Positions 44,737-53,464 of a DNA stretch of 64,000 nt are shown one piece after another. A model generated the notes under the pieces. That model was not told where the DNA came from. It saw only the letters and a program-made list of their open reading frames with translations, and did not search any database. Within the stretch, counting starts at the first letter, position 1. The number at the start of each line of letters is the position of its first letter. Source of the stretch: Collimonas humicola (GTDB lineage: Bacteria > Pseudomonadota > Gammaproteobacteria > Burkholderiales > Burkholderiaceae_D); assembly GCF_018304945.1 (NCBI RefSeq), contig NZ_JAGQEE010000003.1:1-64000 (forward strand), in the 5' to 3' direction. A program made the position numbers and the translations under genes.

Positions 44737-46005
44737 ATGCACATCTGCGTACTCGGCGCCGGCATCATCGGCGTGACCTCCGCCTACCGCCTGCTGGAAG
44801 CCGGCCATGAGGTGACCCTGGTCGATGCGGCAGCGCAGCCCGGCAGCCAGACCAGCCTGGGCAACGGCGCGCAGCTAAGCTACTCGTACGTGGCGCCGCT
44901 GGCCGATCCCTCGGTGTGGATGCACTGGCCGGAATATCTGTTCAGCGCCGATTCGCCGCTGACCCTGCGGCCGAAAATGGATACGGCGCAGTGGCGCTGG
45001 CTGCTCAAATTCCTCGGCGCCTGCAACAGCAAGCGCGTGCGCCAGACCACGATCGACCTGCTGCACCTGTCTTCCTTCAGCCGCGACCAATTGCGGCAGC
45101 TGACCACGACCGTCCCGCTGGATTTCCAGCATCGCACCGCCGGCAAGCTGGTGCTGTACAGCGACGCCAAAGGCCTGGAAGGCGCGCGCAGGCAGATCGA
45201 CTTCCAGGCGCAGCATGGATGCCAGCAAGAGATCATCGACGCCGCGCGCTGCCTGCAGATCGAGCCGGCGCTGGCCAACGCCAGACGCGACTGGGCTGGC
45301 GGCGTGTATACCCCGAGCGAAGAAGCCGGCGATTGCGCCACGTTCTGCCAGCAGCTGGTGGCGGCGATGTTGCGGCAGCCCGGCTTCCGCTTCGCCCACT
45401 CACAGCGCATCGGCAAACCGGAAATGCGTGCCGCTGCACTGACCGCGGTGCATGCCGGCGCGGAAAGAATCGAGGCTGACGCTTTCGTGCTGGCGCTCGG
45501 CGCCGACAGCGCCGGCTTTGCGCGCCAGGCAGGATTTTCGCTGCCGCTGTATCCGCTCAAGGGCTACAGCATCACCGTTCCGCTGAACGACGCCAGCCAC
45601 CAGGCTGCGGCGCCGCAAGTGTCGATCACCGACCTGTCCAGGAAAATCGTCTACGCGCGGCTCGGCAACCGCCTGCGCGTCGCCGGACGGGTGGAACTGG
45701 TCGGCATGGATCGCAGCGTACCCGCCGCCGCCATCGATGAACTGAAGCGCGGCGTCGGCGAACTGTTTCCCGGCTGCGCCGACCTGTCGGATAGTGCGAG
45801 CCTGTCGCCATGGACCGGATTCCGGCCGGCGACGCCGAGCGGCGTGCCTATCGTCGGCGCCTCGCCGCTGAAGAACCTGTACCTGAACGTCGGCCACGGC
45901 AGCCTCGGCTGGACCCTGGCGCACGGCAGCGCAAGCCTGCTGGCGCAGCTGATCGCCGGCAAGGCTACTGCCATCGACGCCAGTCCCTTTGCATTCAAAC
46001 CCTAA
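44737..46005 (+). CDS. D-amino acid dehydrogenase, DadA-like
   Basis: A 422-aa FAD oxidoreductase with the dinucleotide motif MHICVLGAGIIGVTSAYRLLE, the conserved NGAQLSYSYVAPLADP block and the C-terminal GHGSLGWTLAHGSASLLA. DadA enzymes pass electrons from D-amino acids to the respiratory quinone pool, giving 2-oxo or imino acids. The ATG at 44737 has AGGA upstream and starts exactly at the fold; a longer GTG-started form at 44653 is unlikely. Nineteen bases after it a ketimine-reductase-like gene begins, so both probably act on the same compound. Confidence 0.88.
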   Translation: MHICVLGAGIIGVTSAYRLLEAGHEVTLVDAAAQPGSQTSLGNGAQLSYSYVAPLADPSVWMHWPEYLFSADSPLTLRPKMDTAQWRWLLKFLGACNSKRVRQTTIDLLHLSSFSRDQLRQLTTTVPLDFQHRTAGKLVLYSDAKGLEGARRQIDFQAQHGCQQEIIDAARCLQIEPALANARRDWAGGVYTPSEEAGDCATFCQQLVAAMLRQPGFRFAHSQRIGKPEMRAAALTAVHAGAERIEADAFVLALGADSAGFARQAGFSLPLYPLKGYSITVPLNDASHQAAAPQVSITDLSRKIVYARLGNRLRVAGRVELVGMDRSVPAAAIDELKRGVGELFPGCADLSDSASLSPWTGFRPATPSGVPIVGASPLKNLYLNVGHGSLGWTLAHGSASLLAQLIAGKATAIDASPFAFKP

Positions 46006-46024
46006 CCCGCGGCCGAGGACAATC

Positions 46025-46942
46025 ATGAAACTCATCACCAACCAGCAAGTCGCCGAACTGATCAACACCAACGATGCAATCGACGCCATGCGCCAGGCCT
46101 TCAAGGGCATAGGCCAAGGCGCGCAGCAAGCGCGCATGCGCACCAGCGCCGGTCCCGTCATGATGTCCAGCATGGGCGCCCTGCTGCCCGCCGCCGGCAT
46201 CGCCGGCTACAAGGTCTACACCACCATCAATGGCAAGTTCCATTTCGTCACCGTGCTGTTCTCCACCGAGGACGGCCGGCCCCTGGCAACGATTGAATCC
46301 GACACCATGACGGGCTTGCGTACCGCTGCCGCCACCGCCGTTGCCGCCGACCATCTGGCCAACCAGGATGCCGCCACGCTGGCGGTGATCGGCACCGGCG
46401 TCCAAGGCCACTCGCATGTGCCGGCCTTGCTGGCAGTGCGCAAGTTCAAGGAAATCCTGATCGCCGGCCGCAGCGGCCAGCAACAGTTTTCCGAGCAGAT
46501 CACGTACCAGACCGGCGTGCCGGCGCGTGCTGTCAGCATCGACGAAGCGGCGCAAGCGGGCGATGTGGTGGTGACCGTCACGCGTTCGGCCCAGCCGCTG
46601 TTTGCCGGCGATCTGCTGAAGCCCGGCGCTTTCGTGGCCGCCGTCGGCGCCAGCAAAGGCAACCTGCGCGAACTCGACGACCGCGCGATTGCGCGCGCCA
46701 ACGCGCTGGTAGTGGAATGGAAGCCGCAGGCACAGCAGGAAGCCGGCGACCTGCTGCTATGCCAGCCAGGCACTTTCGCCTGGGAGAACGTATGGGAACT
46801 GGGACAGATTGTCGACGGCAGCAGCGGCTACCAACGCCGGCCCGACGACCTGGTGATCTACAAGGCGATCGGCGTCGGCGTCGAAGACATCGCCCTGTCC
46901 GGCCTGGTCTACCGGCGCGCATGCGAGCGCTACGGCTGGTAA
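46025..46942 (+). CDS. Ornithine cyclodeaminase/mu-crystallin family protein
   Basis: A 305-aa protein with the N-terminal dimerisation segment and a Rossmann domain (LAVIGTGVQGHSHVPALLAV). TMTGLRTAAATAVAADHLA is the family signature. Family members include ornithine cyclodeaminase, alanine dehydrogenase and delta-1-pyrroline-2-carboxylate reductase. Next to a DadA-type dehydrogenase a reductase of cyclic or linear imines is most plausible, so that a D-amino acid would be turned into its L form. The exact substrate is not determinable. Confidence 0.85.
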   Translation: MKLITNQQVAELINTNDAIDAMRQAFKGIGQGAQQARMRTSAGPVMMSSMGALLPAAGIAGYKVYTTINGKFHFVTVLFSTEDGRPLATIESDTMTGLRTAAATAVAADHLANQDAATLAVIGTGVQGHSHVPALLAVRKFKEILIAGRSGQQQFSEQITYQTGVPARAVSIDEAAQAGDVVVTVTRSAQPLFAGDLLKPGAFVAAVGASKGNLRELDDRAIARANALVVEWKPQAQQEAGDLLLCQPGTFAWENVWELGQIVDGSSGYQRRPDDLVIYKAIGVGVEDIALSGLVYRRACERYGW

Positions 46943-47076
46943 CAAGGCTTATCCTTGCGCGCCTGACGGCATCACTTGCCGCCGCCAGGCCGGCGGTCTA
47001 GAATCGGGCTCTCACTGCCGGCGGCGCTGCAAATCGCCGCCGGCAGTCAATGCACGATTACCGACGACCGGCACAC

Positions 47077-47748
47077 ATGGAATTCCACTTACTCAGCTTC
47101 ATGAAGACGGTGCTCTTTGTGCTGGCGGCGCTGTTGCCGATCATGAACCCGCCTGGCGGCGCACCGATTTTCCACTCGCTGACCATCGCCGCCTCCGACG
47201 CCACCCGCAATTCGCTGGCGCGGCGGGTCGCCATCAACTCCTTCCTGCTGCTGATAGGCGGCATGTTCATCGGTACCCACGTGCTGGCCTTCTTCGGCTT
47301 GTCGCTGCCGGTAGTCAAGGTAGCAGGCGGCCTGCTGGTGGTGGCCACCTCCTGGAAAATGCTGAACTCCGACGAAATGCCGAAAGGCGAAGCCGTGCCG
47401 GAATCGCTCTGGACCGAGGAGCTGGCGTCAAAGAAAGCGTTCTACCCGCTGGCTTTTCCGCTGACCGTGGGACCTGGCTCGATCTCAGTCGCCATCACCC
47501 TCGGCGCCGGCGTACGCGTACCCAATGTGCCGCTGCCGCTGTCGCTGGTGGCCGCCGTAGTCGGCCTGGCGCTGGCGGCGCTGGCGGTCTACCTGAGCAA
47601 CCGCTTTGCTGGCGTACTGATCCGGCTGCTGGGCGATACCGGCACCACCGTCATGCAGCGCATGACCTCGTTCATCCTGCTGTGCATCGGCGTGCAGATC
47701 CTGTGGGATGGCGTCAGCGGTCTCTTGATGATATGGCAAGCGCATTGA
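47077..47748 (+). CDS. MarC family membrane protein
   Basis: A 223-aa protein with six membrane helices. It has the family start FLLSFMKTVLFVLAALLPIMNPPGG and the second repeat FPLTVGPGSISVAITLGA. MarC-type proteins (UPF0056) resemble small-molecule exporters, but no substrate is established. It is a stand-alone gene followed by an entericidin. The ATG at 47077 fits the first helix. Confidence 0.9.
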   Translation: MEFHLLSFMKTVLFVLAALLPIMNPPGGAPIFHSLTIAASDATRNSLARRVAINSFLLLIGGMFIGTHVLAFFGLSLPVVKVAGGLLVVATSWKMLNSDEMPKGEAVPESLWTEELASKKAFYPLAFPLTVGPGSISVAITLGAGVRVPNVPLPLSLVAAVVGLALAALAVYLSNRFAGVLIRLLGDTGTTVMQRMTSFILLCIGVQILWDGVSGLLMIWQAH

Positions 47749-47815
47749 TTTAAGCGTGGACAAAGCGGGGGCTGATGATAAGATTATTGCCTCACCAACC
47801 CACACGGAGAACACA

Positions 47816-47965
47816 ATGCTCAAGAAAATCATGGTCATTGCAGCAATGTTTGGCATGTTTGGCGCGATATCCGCTTGCAACACGGTAGCGGGCATGGGTA
47901 AGGATGTGCAGACCGGCGGTGAAAAGGTGCAGGACGCTGCGCAGGATGCGCAGAAGAAAATGTAA
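47816..47965 (+). CDS. Entericidin A/B family lipoprotein
   Basis: A 49-aa peptide. The signal peptide ends in the lipobox GAISAC (Cys21) and the mature part NTVAGMGKDVQTGGEKVQDA is the entericidin signature. In Escherichia coli EcnA and EcnB are a stress-related antidote/toxin lipoprotein pair. Only one member is present here. GGAGA lies 6 nt before the ATG, which confirms the start. Confidence 0.9.
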   Translation: MLKKIMVIAAMFGMFGAISACNTVAGMGKDVQTGGEKVQDAAQDAQKKM

Positions 47966-48261
47966 TTCCGGGCGGATAGGCATGGGGCGGGCAGTGTTAT
48001 CAGCCGCTCCTTGCCGGTCCCCATGTCAACAATATCTGCTTGATTAGAGTCGCTCCGTAAGCCCGACTCAGACAAAAAACTTCATCCTGCATTTGGCTAC
48101 GCCAATCAGCGTCAGACAGACACATCCAATTTTAGAATCGTGCAAGCTAAAGTGCGAGGCCTAAGCCAAGTCCGAACCAGTGAGAATCGAAGCGGCAATG
48201 GAATCATTCCCTGGCGCTGCTGGGGAAATAAAGCGCCGATCCACACACTTCAGGAGAATTC

Positions 48262-48639
48262 ATGTTTGACCACGTTAAATTCGGCGTCAGCGACTATGCA
48301 GCGAGCAAAGCGTTCTTCCTCAAGGCACTTGAACCGCTCGGCGTAGCTGTTGCCTCGGAGGGACCACCGACCTACGGTGTCGAGCTTATTGCCCCAACGA
48401 GTAAGGCTTCATTGTGCCTCTGCCAAACCGAAGAGAAGCCGGCGCGTCTTCACTTGGCGTTCACGGCCGAGAATCGCCAGCAAGTCGAAGCCTTCTATCG
48501 CGCGGCCCTGGAGGCGGGTGGCAAAGACAATGGTGCGCCTGGTCTGCGCCCGCACTACCACGCGAACTACTATGCAGCTTTTGTCATTGGTCCGGACGGG
48601 CACAACATCGAGGTGGTTTGCCACGAATCCAAAACCTAA
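48262..48639 (+). CDS. VOC family (glyoxalase-like) protein
   Basis: A 125-aa protein of one vicinal oxygen chelate module. It opens MFDHVKFGVSDYAASKAFFLKALEPLG and ends FVIGPDGHNIEVVCHE, the standard VOC pattern with a metal-ligand His at the start and Glu at the end. AGGAG lies before the ATG. GC content and codon choice appear lower than in the neighbours, suggesting later acquisition. The activity is unknown. Confidence 0.87.
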   Translation: MFDHVKFGVSDYAASKAFFLKALEPLGVAVASEGPPTYGVELIAPTSKASLCLCQTEEKPARLHLAFTAENRQQVEAFYRAALEAGGKDNGAPGLRPHYHANYYAAFVIGPDGHNIEVVCHESKT

Positions 48640-48713
48640 CTCTTACTTCACGCAATACAAGCAACTTCGGGTACAAAATACGCCTGTAAAAATGCGCCTA
48701 TTCCGAGCGCCCA

Positions 48714-48740
48714 TAAAAAAACCCGACTTGTCGTCGGGCT
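48714..48740 (-). terminator. Terminator of the enoyl-CoA hydratase gene
   Basis: On the minus strand agcccgac pairs with gtcgggt around a 5-nt loop, followed by seven T, 27 nt after the stop codon of the hydratase. Confidence 0.88.
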
Positions 48741-48766
48741 CCTTATGCGTGCAAAGAAAACGCTAC

Positions 48767-49531
48767 TCAGCAAAACTTGCTGAAGTCAGGCTTGCGCCGC
48801 TCAAAAAATGCCATAAATGCTTCCGCCGCCTCAGGTGCTTTCAGCATGGCGCCGAAATGTTCGATCTCCTGCGCCATCCGCGCTTCCACTTCAGCAGTCT
48901 GCGCGCCCTTCATCAAACGCTTGGTGATGCGGATAGACGCTGCCGGCAACGCCACCAGCTTAGCCGCCTGCGCCTGCGCAAACGCCAGCAGTTCTTCCGC
49001 CGGCAAGACCTTGTTGACCAGGCCCATGGATGCGGCCTCTTCTGCCGTGAAGGCTTCGCCCAGCAGCAGCTTTTCGGCTGCGCGCTGATAACCTGCAATC
49101 TGCGGCAAGATCAGGCTGGAGGCGGCTTCCGGGCACAAACCCAGCTGCGTGAACGGCATCGAGAAACGGGCGTCGTCGGCTGCGTAGACCAGGTCGCAAT
49201 GCATCAGCAGGGTGGTGCCGATACCGACTGCGGCGCCGGCGACTGCGGCTACCATCGGCTTGCTGGCATGGCTGATCTGCCACAGGAACTGGAACACCGG
49301 GCTGTCGGTGCCGGTGGGACGGTTCTTCATGAAATCTTCGAGGTCGTTGCCGGCGCTGAAGATCTGCGGCTTGCCTAAGAACAGGATGGCGCGCACTGCG
49401 TTATCTGTCTCTGCGTCTTTCAAGGCGTCGACCATGGTCTGGTACATGGCGGCGGTGATGGCATTCTTCTTTTCGAGACGGTTGAATTCAATCGTCAGGA
49501 TGCCGTTTTCCTTGCTGGTCAAAATATCCAT
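48767..49531 (-). CDS. Enoyl-CoA hydratase/isomerase
   Basis: A 254-aa crotonase with IFSAGNDLEDFMKN, AVAGAAVGIGTTLLMHCDLVYA and FTQLGLCPEAASSLILP. The first catalytic Glu of classical hydratases is replaced by other residues, so it may be an isomerase or act on other CoA esters. The ATG at 49531 is preferred over 49543 because GGAG lies 6 nt before it. It follows the beta-oxidation genes but is separated from them by a terminator and a large inverted repeat. Confidence 0.86.
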   Translation of the reverse strand: MDILTSKENGILTIEFNRLEKKNAITAAMYQTMVDALKDAETDNAVRAILFLGKPQIFSAGNDLEDFMKNRPTGTDSPVFQFLWQISHASKPMVAAVAGAAVGIGTTLLMHCDLVYAADDARFSMPFTQLGLCPEAASSLILPQIAGYQRAAEKLLLGEAFTAEEAASMGLVNKVLPAEELLAFAQAQAAKLVALPAASIRITKRLMKGAQTAEVEARMAQEIEHFGAMLKAPEAAEAFMAFFERRKPDFSKFC

Positions 49532-49585
49532 CTGGTACTCCATTTATCACTACAACACGTTCGATAGAATAGATCGTAAATCGCG

Positions 49586-49715
49586 GTCTTCCAGTTCGCC
49601 ACAGACGCGAGAACAAGGCGCATGGCGCGCAGACAGTACGCTAGTACGGCAAGCGCCATGCAACGCGGTCCGCCGCTGACAAACAAACTATTGCGCCTGT
49701 GGCGGACTGGAAGAC
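49586..49715. repeat. 130-bp nested inverted repeat
   Basis: Outer arms gtcttccagttcgccacag (49586-49604) and its complement at 49697-49715 match at 18 of 19 positions and continue inward with a few mismatches. Inner arms gcatggcgc (49620-49628) and gcgccatgc (49653-49661) enclose the sequence gacagtacgctagtacgg. The element separates fadA from the hydratase gene. The size and layout suggest a dispersed, non-coding intergenic repeat. Confidence 0.65.
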
Positions 49716-49752
49716 AAAAAAGCCGTGCGAAGGATGGCTGCACGGCTTTTTT
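49716..49752 (-). terminator. Terminator downstream of fadA
   Basis: aaaaaagccgtgc pairs with gcacggctttttt around an 11-nt loop, 42 nt after the fadA stop. It directly abuts the 130-bp repeat. Confidence 0.88.
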
Positions 49753-49793
49753 GTTTTTTACGATTGCTTGTGACAATCTGCTAATTCAAACGA

Positions 49794-50990
49794 TTACATG
49801 CGTTCGAAAATACCCGCAGCGCCCATGCCCGCACCAACGCACATGGTGACCATGCCGTATTTCTGGTTGCGGCGGCGGATGCCGTGGATCGCAGTTGCGG
49901 CACGGATGGCGCCGGTTGCGCCCAGCGGATGGCCCAGCGCAATGGCGCCGCCCAGCGGGTTGACCTTGGATGGATCCAGGCCGAGGTCCTGAATCACTGC
50001 CAGCGCTTGCGCTGCAAATGCTTCGTTCAGTTCGATCCAGTCCAGCTGGTCCTGGGTCAGGCCGGCCGCGCGCAGCGCTGCCGGGATCGCTTCCTTAGGA
50101 CCGATGCCCATGATTTCCGGCGGTACGCCGCGTACTGCGAACGAGACGAAACGCGCCAGCGGGGTCAGGTTGTGTTCCTTGAGGATTTTTTCACTGACCA
50201 GGATCAGGGCGCCGGCGCCATCCGACATTTGCGAGCTGTTGCCTGCAGTGACCGTGCCTTTGGCGGCAAACACCGCCTTCAGCTTGCCCAGCGTTTCCAT
50301 GCTCGACTCGGCGCGTGCGCCTTCGTCGCGGTCGACGGTGCGGTTCTTGATGTCGATCTGGCCGGTGGCCAGGTTCGGGAAGCGCTCGATGATGTCGAAG
50401 GAAGTAGTTTCATCCTTGAACTCACCAGCCTGCTGGCCGGCGATGGCGCGGCGGTGCGATTCCACCGAAAACGCGTCTTGCGCTTCGCGCGAAACTTTCC
50501 ATTGCTGAGCGACTTTTTCCGCAGTCAAACCCATGCCGTAGGCCATGCCGACGTTTTCATCCGAGAACGCGTTCATGTTGACCGAAGGATGGAAACCCAT
50601 CATCGGCACCATCGACATCGATTCGGCGCCGCCGGCGATCATGACATCAGCCTCGCCGACGCGGATGCGGTCGGCAGCCATGGCGATCGCGGTAATGCCG
50701 GATGCGCAGTAACGGTTGACAGTAACGCCGCCGATGGTGTTCGGCAGGCCGGCCAGCAGCACGGCGTTACGCGCCATGTTCAGACCTTGCGCGCCCTCAG
50801 GGAAGGAACAGCCGATGATGGCGTCCTGCACCAGCTTGGGATCCAGGCCTGGCACTTGCGCCATGGCGGACTGCATGACGCGCACCAGCAGGTCGTCCGG
50901 ACGGGTGTTCTTGAACATGCCGCGCGGCGCCTTGCCGATTGGCGTACGGGTTGCGGAAACGATATACGCTTCTTGAAGTTGTTTGCTCAT
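49794..50990 (-). CDS. fadA: Acetyl-CoA C-acyltransferase (3-ketoacyl-CoA thiolase)
   Basis: A 398-aa thiolase. The acyl-accepting Cys lies near residue 90 (NRYCASGITAIAMAA), and the C-terminal GHPLGATGAIR and CVGAGMGAAGIFE carry the catalytic His and second Cys. It cleaves 3-ketoacyl-CoA in the last step of beta-oxidation. It follows the bifunctional fadB-like gene by 14 bp and probably forms a complex with its product. Confidence 0.95.
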   Translation of the reverse strand: MSKQLQEAYIVSATRTPIGKAPRGMFKNTRPDDLLVRVMQSAMAQVPGLDPKLVQDAIIGCSFPEGAQGLNMARNAVLLAGLPNTIGGVTVNRYCASGITAIAMAADRIRVGEADVMIAGGAESMSMVPMMGFHPSVNMNAFSDENVGMAYGMGLTAEKVAQQWKVSREAQDAFSVESHRRAIAGQQAGEFKDETTSFDIIERFPNLATGQIDIKNRTVDRDEGARAESSMETLGKLKAVFAAKGTVTAGNSSQMSDGAGALILVSEKILKEHNLTPLARFVSFAVRGVPPEIMGIGPKEAIPAALRAAGLTQDQLDWIELNEAFAAQALAVIQDLGLDPSKVNPLGGAIALGHPLGATGAIRAATAIHGIRRRNQKYGMVTMCVGAGMGAAGIFERM

Positions 50991-51004
50991 TTTAATCTTC
51001 CTCG

Positions 51005-53392
51005 TTAGTTGCGCACTGGTTTTCCGGTCTGCATCATGCCCATGATCCGCTCTTGCGTCTTAGGGTTGTTCAGCAGTTCGACGAACGCTTTGCGCTCCAG
51101 GTCCAGCAACCATTGTTCATTCACGATGCTGCCTTCGTTGACTTCGCCGCCGCAAACGATGTTGGCAATCATGTGGCCCAGTTTGTAGTCATGTGCCGAG
51201 ATGAAGCCGCCGTCGCGCATGTTGACCAGCTGCGCCAGGATGGTGGCGATGCCGTCGCGGCCTACGACTGCGATCTGCGCCTTCAGCGGTGGGCGGTAGC
51301 CGGCGTCGAACATGGCGCGTGCCTCAACCTTGGCTACGTGCAGCAGCTCGTAGGCGTTGAACACGATCACGTCATCGGCTTTCAGGTAGCCCATGCTCTT
51401 CGCTTGCAGCGCCGATTTCGAGACGTTCGCTGTGGCGGCATTCATGAAGGAAGTCTTCAGGAATTGCAGGATGTCGTTGCCCTTGGCGTCGTTGGCGGCA
51501 CGTACTGCAGCTTCCTTCAAACCGCCGCCGGCAGGAATCAGGCCAACGCCGACTTCGACCAGGCCGATGTACGATTCGATCGATGCGACACGCTTGGCTG
51601 TGTGCAGCGCCAATTCGCAGCCGCCGCCCAGCGCCAGGCCAGCCACTGCGGCAACCACTGGTACGCTGGCGTACTTGAGGCCCATGAAGGCTTGCTGCAA
51701 CTCGGCGACCATCGGTTCGATCGCCTTGGCGCCGCCCGACATGAACAATGGCAGCATCGATTGCAGGTCGGCGCCGGCAGAGAATGCGCCGCCTTCAGCT
51801 GCATCCGCGTGCCACAGCACCAGTCCCTTGTAATTCTTTTCTGCCTCGGCAACCGCTTTGTTCAGACCGGCGATGACGCCAGGTCCGATGACGTGCATCT
51901 TGGTCTTGAAGGACAGGACCAGGACGTCGTCGTTCTGATGCCATGCGCGTACCGAGTCGTCCTCGAATACGGTGGTGCCGGCAGTCTTGCCGTCGGCTAC
52001 GCCCTCGCCCAGCAACGGTGCGCGGAACACCTGGCGCTCGTAGACTGGCAGAGTGGAACGGGCAACGTTGGCTTTCTTCGCCGGCGAGTAGGAACCGTCG
52101 GCAGCGTGCACGCCAGTGCGGCCGTCGAATACCCAGGCTGGCAACGGTGCATTGCACAGCGCCTTGCCGGCGTCGATATCTTCCTTGACCCAGCCGGCGA
52201 TCTGCTTCCAGTCGGCGGCTTGCCAGATTTCGAAAGGACCTACGCTCCAGCCGAAGCCCCAGCGCATGGCGAAATCGATGTCGCGTGCGTTGTCGGCAAT
52301 CGATTCCATGTGGACGGCGATGTAGTGGAAGCCGTCGCGGAAGATGGACCACAGGAATTGCGCTTGCGGATTGGTCGATTCGCGCAGGGTTTTCATGCGC
52401 TTGACCGGATCCTTGTCTTTCAGGATGCGCGCCACCAGTTCGTCGGCCTTGCCGCCGCCGGTCACGTACTCGCCCTTGGCGGCGTCGATGCGCAGGATGT
52501 CCTTGCCGACCTTCTTGTAGAAGCCGGCGCCGGCCTTCTGGCCGAGCGCGCCCTGCTCGACCAGCTTGGCCAGCAGCGGCGGCGTTGCGTACACGCCGTA
52601 GAAAGGATCGTCCTTCAGGTTGTCCTGCATGGTCTTGATCACATGGCCCATGGTGTCCAGGCCAACCACGTCGGCGGTACGGAAAGTACCGGACTTGGCG
52701 CGGCCCAGCTTGGCGCCGGTCAGATCATCCACCACGTCGACTGAGAGGCCGAATTTTTCAGCTTGATGAACCGTCGAGAGGATGCCGAACACGCCCACGC
52801 GGTTGGCGATGAAGTTCGGGGTATCTTTAGCGCGGACCACGCCCTTGCCCAGCGTCGTCGCCAGGAAGCCTTCCAGCTGATCGAGGATCTCTGGCTTGGT
52901 GGTGGCGGTCGGGATCAGTTCCACCAGGTGCATGTAGCGCGGCGGGTTGAAGAAGTGGACGCCGCAGAAGCGTGCTTTCAATTCAGCGTCGAACCCTTCC
53001 GACAATGCGGTGATCGACAGGCCGGAAGTGTTGGATGCGAAAATCGCGTTCGGCGCAATGTGCGGCGCAACCTTCTTGTACAGGTCGTGCTTCCAGTCCA
53101 TGCGCTCAGCGATGGCTTCGATGATCAGGTCGCAACCGGCCAGCACATCCAGGTTGTCTTCGTAGTTGGCGACTTCGATCAGGGATGCGTCATCCTTGTT
53201 GCCCAAAGGCGCAGGGCTGAGCTTCTTCAGGTTTTCGATGGCGCGCAGGACGATACCGTTTTTCGGGCCTTCCTTGGCCGGCAGATCGAACAGCACCACC
53301 GGTACCTTGGCGTTCAGGCAATGGGCCGCGATTTGCGCGCCCATCACGCCGGCGCCGAGGACGGCGACTTTTTTAACGATGAAATTCGACAC
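51005..53392 (-). CDS. 3-hydroxyacyl-CoA dehydrogenase/enoyl-CoA hydratase, FadN-type
   Basis: A 795-aa bifunctional beta-oxidation enzyme. The NAD-binding dehydrogenase comes first (KKVAVLGAGVMGAQIAAHC; FFNPPRYMHLVELIPT), a second dehydrogenase C-domain follows near 300-450, and the crotonase-type hydratase is at the C-terminus (GAFSAGADLQSML; ALGGGCELALHTAKRVA). This order is the reverse of Escherichia coli FadB and like FadN of Bacillus. The start is GTG at 53392, with AAGGAG before it; the ATG upstream at 53452 adds an unconserved 20 residues. Confidence 0.92.
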   Translation of the reverse strand: MSNFIVKKVAVLGAGVMGAQIAAHCLNAKVPVVLFDLPAKEGPKNGIVLRAIENLKKLSPAPLGNKDDASLIEVANYEDNLDVLAGCDLIIEAIAERMDWKHDLYKKVAPHIAPNAIFASNTSGLSITALSEGFDAELKARFCGVHFFNPPRYMHLVELIPTATTKPEILDQLEGFLATTLGKGVVRAKDTPNFIANRVGVFGILSTVHQAEKFGLSVDVVDDLTGAKLGRAKSGTFRTADVVGLDTMGHVIKTMQDNLKDDPFYGVYATPPLLAKLVEQGALGQKAGAGFYKKVGKDILRIDAAKGEYVTGGGKADELVARILKDKDPVKRMKTLRESTNPQAQFLWSIFRDGFHYIAVHMESIADNARDIDFAMRWGFGWSVGPFEIWQAADWKQIAGWVKEDIDAGKALCNAPLPAWVFDGRTGVHAADGSYSPAKKANVARSTLPVYERQVFRAPLLGEGVADGKTAGTTVFEDDSVRAWHQNDDVLVLSFKTKMHVIGPGVIAGLNKAVAEAEKNYKGLVLWHADAAEGGAFSAGADLQSMLPLFMSGGAKAIEPMVAELQQAFMGLKYASVPVVAAVAGLALGGGCELALHTAKRVASIESYIGLVEVGVGLIPAGGGLKEAAVRAANDAKGNDILQFLKTSFMNAATANVSKSALQAKSMGYLKADDVIVFNAYELLHVAKVEARAMFDAGYRPPLKAQIAVVGRDGIATILAQLVNMRDGGFISAHDYKLGHMIANIVCGGEVNEGSIVNEQWLLDLERKAFVELLNNPKTQERIMGMMQTGKPVRN

Positions 53393-53464
53393 TTGTTTCT
53401 CCTTGGTCAGTCTGTTGGGAGTGCAGGCCTGCGCTGAGCGCGCCAGGCCCACCCTACGGCTTAT

